Assembly: GCF_025602895.1 (NCBI RefSeq)
Contig: NW_026516322.1
Coordinates: forward strand, 62,001-126,000
DNA length: 64,000 bases
Source: Polychytrium aggregatum
Taxonomy: Eukaryota > Chytridiomycota > Chytridiomycetes > Polychytriales
Reading direction: 5' to 3'
The notes under the pieces are model-generated. The model did not search any database. It was not told where the DNA came from and saw only the letters and a list, made by a program, of their open reading frames with translations. How positions within the stretch are numbered: position 1 is the first letter of the stretch; every line of letters begins with the position of its first letter. The position numbers were made by a program, and so were the translations under genes. This document shows positions 54,727 through 64,000 of the stretch, one piece after another.

Positions 54727-57700
54727 CTACTCCTTGATGGTGGGTCCGGCGGCGGTGCTGGCGGCGACGCTGCTGTTGATCGAGGTCTGGATGTATCCAT
54801 TCGAAGGAAGGCGCTTGCCGCCGGCCTTCTGGATGGTCTCATCGTCAGCATTGCGGAACACCTGCACATTCTGGAAGATCTCCAGGGCCGCCTTGAGCTC
54901 AGGGAGCACCGAGGCATCAACTTGGGGTCGCTTTTGCTTGTCCTTGCGGTAGAACAGATAGGCCCAGAACTTTTCAAGGCCGTAGAGCTCGCCCCAACAG
55001 CAAAAGTCTTCGCGAGTGAACTCCTGGAAGTCCTTGAACAGGTCGGTCTTGAAGCGCTTCTCGAGACCGTACGAGAAGAACCGGAACAGACATTCCAGAC
55101 CATAGCGATGACCGGCCAGGGCATCCTCATAGGCAAGGCGCCGGAACTCATTGTACATCTTGCGGTTGAAGCGATCGCGGAGGAAGTGGCACCAGAACCG
55201 GAAGAGGGTGTTCATCTCGGGCGACAGTCCAGGGCCAACGCGCTTGCGCTCTGTGCCAGGATAGCGGAGGTGGCAAAGGGGTCGTGTGGGCAGGAAGAGG
55301 TTGGTTAGAGTCGGGGGGGGGGTTATGAAAGGCAGCCACGAAAACGCACCCATACGCAAGCGCCAGCACATATGTGGCTGACATGAGCCCGATGGCGAAA
55401 GGGTGGGGGCCACCGTCCAGAGATCCAACTCCCGAATGCGGCCTGACTGCGACACGACTTACCCTTGAGGGCCTTGGCGTGGTATTTGTGGTATTTGTGC
55501 TGGATGAAACCGCCGTCCTTGAGGAGCTCGTAGGAGGGGTGCTGGAAGGCCGAGAACTCCTTGTAGCTCATGTTGCGGCTGTCGCCAGTCCACGAGCCAA
55601 CCTGGCTTCCATAGGACGAGCTCAAGCTGTGGCCGCCCAGGATCGGGTTGGCACCAGAAGGGCTCTGGCGATTGAGGGGAATGTCCAGGTGACGTGGGGA
55701 CGAGGCGTGGGCATCTGGGGGGAGGGGCGGACGACCCTCGCCAATGTGCAGGTGCTCTCGCGATGGCGGGTGGTAGGGCTTGTCGCCCATCAACCAACCA
55801 ACAGGAGGGGAGGCAGCAACATTGGCCGAGTTCCAGAAGCGGGTGGGGACGTTGACGGCCTTGCTCTTGGCGCTGGCAGCCTGACTCTGCGCGCCAGCCG
55901 AGGTGGGATGCTGGTTGGCAACGGCGGCAGCCTTGTGCCTCTCCAGAGACTTGCTGAGGTTCGAGAGCGGAGTGGTCGGGGTGGTGACGCTGGACCGGCC
56001 GGACATGAGAGCAAACTGCTCGTCATCGACGACGCCGATGTGGTTGGGGCCGTTTCTGGACCGACCACCATGTCCCTTGTACAGCTCACGCTCGTAGTGA
56101 AACAGTCCCTCGTTGATGATGTCGTGCATGTCTTCCTGGGTCTTGGGACGGTCATAGGCATGGGTGGCATGCTTGCGGGCAGGGGCATGGAGCGAAGTGT
56201 GGGTGCCGGCGGCCTGCTGCGTGATGCCACTTGTAGAGTGCTTCTGGGTCACAATCAGCAGCGAGGCCACCTCTTCATCGTCGATATCCGAGTGCCAGTC
56301 CTCGAACGACTCATAGCCGGCATCGATGCCGCGCTTCTCGCTGCCGCGGTGGGTGACGACGACAACATCATCTTCGTCATCAGTCTCGAGCAACTCCGCA
56401 GCGGCATCCTTGTTCCAGGGTTTATTGGTGTTGCGCTTGTCGCCGCTGCCGAGCTCTTCATCCTCGAAATCAAAGAGACCCTCCTCATCAGTGTGGCCGC
56501 TGCCACTGGTGGCTTTAGGGCGATGATCGCTCGGCTTGGCGCTTGTCGCACCAGCTTGCTTCGAGTGGCGGCGGTTAGAGGCAACTTCCCACTCGCCGGT
56601 GGGGCTGACCGTTTGGATGGTGGGGACCTGCTTTGTCTGGTTCGTGGCGGCCGGTCTCGAAGGTGAGGCAGCTCGCTCAGCCACAGGGGTCTCTGGGAGG
56701 GCGGGAGCCGTGGCTGTGGCCGGAGTGCCTGTGGGCGACGGCAGCAGCCAGTAGTGCCAGTCACTAGCACGTCGGATGTGTGACTCGTCATTTGCGTCCT
56801 TGATGACTTGGACGGTTTCACTGGGGGCAAGCGCCTGCAGGACCAGCTCGATCGCCCACGGCGGGAGGTCGCTGTCGCCAAGGCTCTCGGCACCAGCAAT
56901 CTTGCTGCGAGCAATGTTGATCAAGAAGCGGATGCGATTGAAGGATGTGACAAGCTTAAGGGAGACCGTGCCGTCGGCTGGGTTCATCTGGCTGCGGAAG
57001 TACACGTCGCGGCAAAGGTTCTCGATCGAGAAGTAATACTCGATCTGGCTGCGGATCCACCACTTGACAGTCTCGATATCGACTTGTTCGTGGCTCTCGG
57101 GCGCCTGGAAGGCAACGGGGTTGAAGATTGGCATGCCGTTCGGGGCCAGCGGGACGCTGCCCTGCTGGTAGGCATAGGGATTCAGATAGCCGCTGTAGCC
57201 ACCATAGGCACCACCGTGGCGCCCGCCGCGAGTGCTTCCTCCACGCCCACCTCGGACACCTCCACGGCCACCGCGATTGGGATGACCGCGGTTGCTATGG
57301 CGGTGGTTGGGCTGATGACCGCCGGCATGAGCAGCACCTTCGCCGGAGACGAAAGCGCCGGTGCCGGCCACGGGCGAGGTGGCTTCGGCATTAACAGGCG
57401 AGGTGATTTCATCCGGGTTGGATTCTCCCGTGGGGGTCTTGGGGGCTTGTGAGTCGGCGCCGCTTCGGCTCGATGCGGACTTGTTTCGGTTGCGCTGGGA
57501 CGAGGCGGAGGGATTCCGTGATCCCTTCTGCGGCTTGGGAGAGGGTTGGCTCAGGGCATCGCCATTCGAACTCAGCGTATCCTCGCCATCCAGCTTTGCC
57601 GAGCCGTCACGCGAAGATCGGCCTCCCTTGCGAGCCGAGTTGCTGCGGGTCTTGGGAGGGGGATACCGGATGGGCACGTCGAGCTTGGCCCAGGCGTTCT

Positions 57701-58959
57701 TTTTGCCGCCACCGGCCACCTTGGCTTCGTCATACTGCTGTGTCGGGACCTGGGCGGGAGCACTGGTGCCCAAGACAGGCCACTTGTCCAGAGGGCCCAG
57801 TTGGGGGGTGCTCACAGGAGCGCTGTCTTTGATCAGGTTCTCACTCCGGGCATTGGTTTGGACGATCTGGCCAAGATAGTGGAGGCGATACTTGTCAGTG
57901 GCCGATGGGCTCAAGAGCGGTATCACAGTCACAGCGCTCGCTGTGCCGTCGACGACAGGAAACTGGCTACCGCGACGGCATCGGCGTTGGCCGAAACTCG
58001 CCCATGGCGCATGCGACGCTTCTGGCTACACAGTACATGGCTCGCTGCTCGCGCACGCCAGTTCCCACGCTTATCCAAAAGCACAAGCTGCAGATCCACA
58101 TCACAACTTCCTATGCCATCCGACACAGCACCACGGAGATCGATCCAGGTGACGGCCGCATTCATGGTGTGGATCCAAGGCGGTACAGCAGGGCACACCA
58201 AAACTATATGACCACTCCTGAGCGCTGCAGTTACCTTGGCTGGTCCGCTGGTGACTTTGGAAGCCTCGGTCTTCTTGGGGGCTTCTGCCACAGGCTCAGC
58301 AGGTGTAGTAGCGGCGGCGGCGGCGGCGGCAACGGCGGTGGCAGCAGGCGCAGCCGGAGGCAGTACGGCGACCGTGGTATTGACGGCCGGGGGTGATCCG
58401 CCAGTAGCAGGCTTCTTCTCTGACGGTGTTTGGGGAGTACCCTTTGTGCTCTTCTTGCCGGCTGTGACGGCAGCGGTTGCCGGATCTGTGCGTCGTCTTC
58501 GGCCTTGGGACGAGACGGTCAATGTTCGAAACAGACGCACGATCCAGGCAATGCGGCGATAGGGAATCAAGTCGAGATACGATAGGACGTGGATGAGGGT
58601 TAGATAAGATGGGACGCGACAGTGTGTTGCAGACAGGCCCCGCGGACCGGTTGGTTCAGATGCAACTGATAATCGAAGGGAGCTTGACAGAAAATGCTGC
58701 ACAGTAGCGTGGTACGCGATTGACGGAGCGAAAAGCCACCTTGAACTTTGACGAATCCCTCAAACTCGGTGTCATCCGAGGTGGACTCTAGGACAGGCTC
58801 GGCAACGGACGAGCTGGTGGCCTGCGGCGACTGAGGAGCAGTCTCAGAGGGGGAAGTGGGTTTCTGCTGTTTCTGTTGGCGGGCTTTCCAGACGTTGGTC
58901 GATGTGGAGGACTCATCGCGGTCCGGGATGGCCACAACGGGGACAGTGGGATCTTGCAT
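54727..58959 (-). CDS. LARP1: La-related protein 1 (LARP1)
   Basis: RNA-binding regulator of translation and stability of ribosomal-protein (TOP-type) mRNAs in TORC1-regulated growth. Exons 58959-58740, 58485-58235, 57866-55463 and 55250-54727; 3399 nt, 1132 residues. Order: a Gln/Ala/Thr-rich N-terminus, the block KWPVLG, a Gly/Arg-rich RGG-like tract (about residues 330-370, [13 protein letters not shown]), the La motif (about 425-515: [17 protein letters not shown], then [13 protein letters not shown]), a long disordered middle with Asp/Glu-rich patches, and the C-terminal DM15 cap-binding region. DM15 repeats include [51 protein letters not shown] and [12 protein letters not shown]; the first repeat is split from the others by the last intron. 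The exon 3 acceptor (before IVQTNAR) was chosen by phase and is the least certain boundary. Confidence 0.95.
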
Positions 58960-60853
58960 TTGGGAAACGTAAAACTCAAGTGGTCTGGGAGCTGGTCGAG
59001 CACGCAGGCCAAAGCACCGAGTCGATATCGACAGAGGACGGCGGATGCGTGCAGGGAGTGGGGAGAGATGGGATACAGCGGAGAGTCCGGTAAGTAACGG
59101 CGGTTGAGAGGATCCCTCACTATCATGTGCCCCCCTCCATGCACCAGATGATGGCCAGACGAATCGCAGACTGCGGCGGGAGCTGGGCAAGCACACAGCA
59201 GTGTCTGATCGACAACGTCAGAGTTGCTGCGCCGTCGCAGGCAGCCGGGACGGGCCGTGATCTGGAAGGCCCAGCACGAGACCGGACGAGCACCAGGCAT
59301 CGGCAGCGCCGGGATGCGAATGCTGGCCGACGAGCAGAGATCGGCAGGATGCCGAGGGACTGGTCGATGCTGTCGACTGAGGAATAGCAGGCCATGGTCG
59401 GGCGCAATGCCGGAATGCACGGGGCTACCGGCATCCATAGTGCCGGCGACGAGGGCACCGGCAGAGATTTGGCATGTGCGAATGGGGGCCGCAAAGCAGC
59501 CAGCGATCCAGATCGCCCATCGCCTGCGGGCTTGCTCGATGGCAGGGCAGCAGAGGACGGGAGAGGCGATGCATGGCGAGGCATCTGCCACCTACCTAGA
59601 CGGGTTGGCTTGACGTTTGTTGAGGGGGGAGGGAGGAAATGCAAGAGGCGATCGCAAAAAGTTCAAGATTCAACTACAGGCGGTTGAATCTGCGGCGCTC
59701 TTGAACTTCCGGGCGGGACGGCTGGAGTAACCGGAGGAGGGGACAGATTCCAAAGTCGACACGGACGGACCGGGCTTTGGGATGCGCCAGAGAGCGGAAG
59801 AAGAGCAGATGGACGGGCAAGTGCTGTTCTTCCCAGAGGACGACGGCTATGGCAAGCGAGAAAACAGAGCTGAAAAACGTGAGCGGGCGCTGGAGAAAAA
59901 AAAAGGCAACAAATCCCCGTTGGGTAACAACGCTGCAGAACAACAGAGAAGCGTCGCCGGGCCGGTCTCGGTCGCCCTCTGTCTGCGTCTCGCCGCGGCC
60001 TCGCTGCGCCTGTCGCCTGCGCTCTCGGCACACAGACACCTGCAGGCACGGCCTCGGTCCTGCTGCCGACATCCTCCATACGGCCATGGCTGCATCCGCG
60101 ACTGCCCCGTTCGTTGCTGCCCGTCCCGCGGGCCAGGTGCATCGAACCGTCTCGCCCATGTCGCCGGCATCGACATCGGTCCTGCCTCGGCCTTTGGCGA
60201 CGCACGCCCTGCTCTCCTCGGCGTCTCCTCGCTCCGCGTCTCCAATCCGCCCGCAGAGAACATTCGGGCTGCCGTTCTCTCCGTTCTCTCGGGCACACAA
60301 ACAGCACCATGCTCCTCGGCGGAGGCCGTCTCGGCCGCCCTCGGCTGCTCTCGCTCCTCGCTCTCCAGGCACCAGCGTGCGCAGCATGTGTAACGACACG
60401 CCGGAGGCTTGTGCGACCTCGACCGGATCGATCCGCACTGGCTTGGCTGGCTGGATTGGCTCGGCGCCTGGCTCGAGCCGGTCGGCTTGGTTGGCTGAGT
60501 TGGTTCGGCGCCTGGCTTTTTCTGCTTCTCCTTTGGGCCGTCCAAACCCGGCTGTGGCTCAACAAAGCGCTCTCGGCCACCGCTCCCAATCAACCCGCCC
60601 CGATATCGCATCGCTGCTCGCCGTGCCTGCGACTCGATCAAGCCACCCCGCCGCACGACCATCTTCCCGCCGCATCCGCCGACACCCAACCAGCCATGGC
60701 CGGTCAGTTGTCGCCCAGGGTCTGCCCTGAATTGCACCTCGCGCCCTCCGTCGTCCCCGTCGGTCCTGCGTCCACGCAGACGAGGGTGCCGCCTCGTTGT
60801 CTCCCCTGACTCGCACTCACCAGCTGCTCTGCCTCGTCGGTCTGCTGCGGGGC
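58960..60853. other. Divergent region between LARP1 and PP4R1, one weak ORF
   Basis: 1.9 kb. A plus-strand frame from ATG 60087 (good context, CGGCCATGG) to 60730 would encode about 214 Ser/Pro/Ala/Arg-rich residues without recognisable domains. The complementary strand is also open, so I do not call it a gene. The rest has no supported feature. Confidence 0.35.
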
Positions 60854-63800
60854 ATGCCGAACGCAGACCTCGGATTCGTCTTTGACGATTCTGGATACGA
60901 TGACAGCGACCTCGATGACTGGGACGTCACCGGCAACTATGGCGCATACGACACTGCGGGCGATCCCTCGATGTCGCTGGACGACGACGACGGAGCTTTC
61001 CGAGACACCAGCGACTACGATCAGGTCGACTTGGAGCTTCTAGGTACTCCCCGAATACTCAGCATCGGCGCTCTACGGCCGACCATCCAGGAACCTGTCG
61101 CCATGCTGCTTCCCGGGTGAAGTTCGTCCGACGGAGCTCGCCTGACAGCTGCCCACTGCAATTGCGCAAGCACGCCCGTTCGCCACCCGCTGCTCTCCTC
61201 ACATGTCGTCATTGCCGGATCACCACGCCCGTTCTCAGATGCGTCTCCGCTGGAAAAGTTTTCAGTCTTCACCGAGAGCGAAATCATCCAGCGAAGGTAT
61301 TCTCGTCCAGCAAGCATTTGCAGACGGCGATGCTGCCAATCGATGCTCCGACATGCCAGTCGTCACCGGCATTCGATAACATTTGGTGGTTCAATCGTGG
61401 ATGCGGTTGCGGTGTCGCTCTAGACTGTATATCTCCAGTGAAATGATGACGGTTCTGCAAGCGTGTTTCCATGAAGATGTCGTCCAACACCTCTTGCCCT
61501 TGATTGGAAGGCTGGCCAACGACCCTGGTAAGCCCTTTCCCCAGTCTGTTTCTCGGCTTCATGAATCAGCGCTGGCGTGCTGCGTGCTGCGAGCCACTTG
61601 CACGTAGATGCGCTCATGAATCGGGCTCGCTACGATGGCCAACCATTCGAAAGGATCCCTCGATGTCCTGGGATTGCTGTTGGCTCGCCGTGGCTGCTTG
61701 CCCTGCAAACGTCCCTTCGTTGCCATCCTTGGAATTATCGCACCAGCTTCTTCCCCAATCGCCTCGACAGCGCCACGATCGAGTATGTAACTGACCGGCC
61801 GATCGTCCCAGATTCTGCTGTTCGTCAAAATGTCGCACAAAGGCTCAGCCAGCTTGGGCAATACTTTATCAACGTAAGAGTTGCCGCCGTCCTCCCGGGT
61901 CGATATTTTTGCGCGTGAACCAAAAGTGTCGACCTGTCAGCCAGCCTCTCTGTCGGTGGCACCGATGCGCTGCCGGTACACCCCGTACTCATCAACCCCA
62001 ATCTCAACTTGGCTGCGTCCCGCACACGGTCTTGTCGCACCCACCGCCATATCCCGACCACCCCATGGCGCAACGGCCTGCTCTGTCCTCCCGACACGAC
62101 AGCGGATCTCCGAGTTCCCCTCCGAGCTCGACGACGTCCTCCATATCTTCCGGATCTTCATAGCACCCATTTTCGTCTTGCACCTGATCGACAGCGAGGT
62201 TCTCGTTGCCACAGCCGCGCACGAGAGCTTTATCGCACTCATCAAGCTCATATACGACTACAAGTCCGAGAACGAACGTGTGTTCAAGGCCCTGTCGTTC
62301 ATGAAAGGTATGTGCACAGCCTTTTGCTCCAACAGCACCGTTCACCGGCCGTGCTGTGAATCTGGGGTGACTAACGCCCTCGGCACCACTGCAGACTCGA
62401 CCGAGACCCTGCCCGTGTCTCCTCCGAAACCACAGGCCGAGTGGCAGCGGCGGTTGGTGCCGCTTCTACTCGAGTCGGTGGTTGTGCAGCTTGTCCAGTA
62501 CGACTCGATAGAGCCCAACGGCGATATGGACTACGGCAAAAAGGACGAAGAATCAAAGTGCGCCTCGTTGGAGGTATGCCATCCTCGATGCAATTAGCTG
62601 AACGGCGGACTAGAATCTCTGAGCCGGAAGTGTTGCGGTTCTTTGCATCCTTCTGCGCGACTGCCTTGGCAGGGATGTGGCCAAACCCCTAAAGCTGTGT
62701 CCTCCGTGCCACCGTGACCATCTTGGAAATGTGATCCGTTTCGTTGACGCTGCTCAATCTCCCAGCTTATGAAGGACCTCTGTGCCACTCTGAGTGCCGA
62801 AATCTCCAAGATCACATTCCTGCCTTGGCTGGATGTGCTGTATACGTCTCCGCACTTCAATGTGCGCAAGGTGCGTACGTCAGCCTTTGCACCTATATCA
62901 CCCTACCAAGGGGACATGGCTCGCTCTCCAAGTGTCGGCGTCAACAAACTCATCTCTGGCACGATTCTCATCATATGTCCCCTCCATCACCCGTAGCAAT
63001 GCGCCACCTTGATAGGATCGCTGTCGCCTATTGTTGATGATTCCGAGCTTGATCATCTTGTGGGTATTTTGATATGGCGCACATTGAGGACGCCTCGTTG
63101 GCGAAGCATCGAGACTGAATTGTCGTTATCATCCGCTGCACCTCAGTAATCGCCCTCATCGCCCCCTCCCACTGACACCTTCTCTGCGTATCGTCCCTCG
63201 ATTTCAGTTTGGCATCTTTGACTCGCTTGTCCAGGATGGCGTTTGGAATGTGCGCAAGGCTTGTGCAGAGGCACTTCCCGAGCTGGCTAGTCGCCTGTCT
63301 GGGGCAGATCGGTGTCAGAAGCTCCTTCCGATCTTCATTCGCTTGACTGAAGATGTCTCGCGATGGGTCGTGGCGGCAGCATACGATGGGATCGGCAAGT
63401 TTATCTTCTCATTCAAGGATGATGGCGTGCCAGACGAGCTCATGGGCCTCTATCTGAGCATGACTTCGATCAGCCAGAATCTGGCCAAAGCCAAGGAAGT
63501 CGACCGCAGCTTCAAATGTGCCTTTGCCTTCCCGGCGGTGCTCATTGCCATCGGCGGCGGCGACAAGTGGGACGATGTCAAGGACGCTTTCATGATCCTT
63601 ACCTTTGACCCTTCGGTAAGTGCCTCTCTTGATCTTCCGGACAAGCACAAGTGATATCATCGCGACATGCATCGAAGCCGGGCAGAGAGCGTGGGTGGCC
63701 GAGTGCAGGCAAATGATTCCATCAAATGCCTTCGCGACGCGCACAGCCCTTTACCGCCTAGCAGCGATTCCTCCCCCGCTGGCATTCCTGGCTCAACGTG

Positions 63801-64000
63801 TGGCTACCCGACTAATTGAAACATCGTCTCTTATACGCATTGTCGTGCCAAAACGCAGCCGCAAGTGCGCCGTACCCTGGCTCACTCCCTCCACGAAGTT
63901 GCCCGCATCATCGGCTCCGAACGGACGATGAAGGACTTGGTCGGCGTCTTTGACCGCTTCATTTCAGACATTGACGAAGTCAAGCTTGGCGTCCTTGGTC
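60854..64000 (+). CDS. PPP4R1: Protein phosphatase 4 regulatory subunit 1 (HEAT repeats), 3' end outside window
   Basis: Scaffold-type regulatory subunit of the PP4 serine/threonine phosphatase, built of HEAT repeats. Exons: 60854-61043, 61239-61296, 61439-61527, 61812-61873, 62103-62307, 62395-62573, 62766-62870, 62997-63059, 63208-63615, 63859 to beyond 64000; the first nine sum to 1359 nt with consistent phases. An acidic N-terminus with a Tyr/Asp-rich run is followed by SPLEKFSVFTESEIIQR, the usual family start. HEAT motifs include AVRQNVAQRLSQLG, FNVRK, VWNVRKACAEALPELA and VSRWVVAAAYDGIGKFI. The segment LMGLYLSM and then VRRTLAHSLHEVARIIG and DIDEVKLGVL match PP4R1 closely. Unlike the animal protein, the disordered linker before LMGLYLSM is nearly absent. 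The start at 60854 is tentative; the frame stays open to 60797 and an upstream exon is possible. Confidence 0.93.

Noticed and set aside
55374-56666. 430-codon plus-strand ORF
   Set aside because: Antisense to the LARP1 exon that carries clear La-motif and DM15 sequences on the minus strand.

Overview
This window looks like nuclear DNA of an intron-rich, GC-rich early-diverging fungus, most likely a zoosporic (chytrid-type) one. The evidence is spliceosomal introns of roughly 60-700 bp with GT..AG ends and occasional CTAAC branch sites, velvet-domain regulators, a fungal 'MHR' transcription-factor domain, a Doa10 ER ubiquitin ligase, a mitochondrial ribosomal protein encoded in the nucleus, and no bacterial-style operons. 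The chytrid placement is inference. Exon models were built by hand from reading frame, splice phase and family motifs. For most multi-exon genes the summed exon lengths are a multiple of three.

Left third (1-24 kb). Two velvet-domain genes face each other tail to tail (1970-9649, plus strand; 17415-13824, minus strand). Each has four exons with matching splice phases. The last introns of the two genes, plus the last 52 bp of exon 3, form a near-perfect 1.2 kb inverted repeat, although the flanking exons are strongly diverged. The first intron of the left copy is about 4.46 kb of minisatellite arrays; the matching intron of the right copy is 346 bp. The rest of this third is low-complexity DNA with few supportable genes: a Ser/Pro-rich hypothetical (20363-19719), an unknown ORF (21671-21114) and an F-box/leucine-rich-repeat protein (24093-21659).

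Middle (25-40 kb). A fungal transcription factor (about 25446-28120) is followed by a complete 14-exon Doa10/SSM4/MARCH6 ligase (28984-36989, 2070 residues) with an unusual acidic insert. Next come mitochondrial ribosomal protein bL34m (38071-37640, minus) and an unknown multi-pass membrane protein with a coiled-coil tail (39105-40250).

Right third (41-64 kb). Two head-to-tail pyruvate kinase paralogues lie on the minus strand. The downstream one (44766-41136) keeps the main catalytic residues and resembles the bacterial PykA type. The upstream one (49693-45952) keeps the reading frame and the gene structure, including a shared 21-nt microexon, but has lost key catalytic residues. They are followed by nucleoside diphosphate kinase (51060-51877, with a 15-nt microexon), a TrmO-like tRNA methyltransferase (53943-52117, minus), the La-related translation regulator LARP1 (58959-54727, minus) and the start of protein phosphatase 4 regulatory subunit 1 (60854 to beyond 64000). 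The genes do not form one pathway. Themes are ER protein quality control (Doa10), translation and tRNA modification (LARP1, TrmO, bL34m), glycolysis and nucleotide metabolism (pyruvate kinases, NDK), and developmental regulation (velvet pair, transcription factor).
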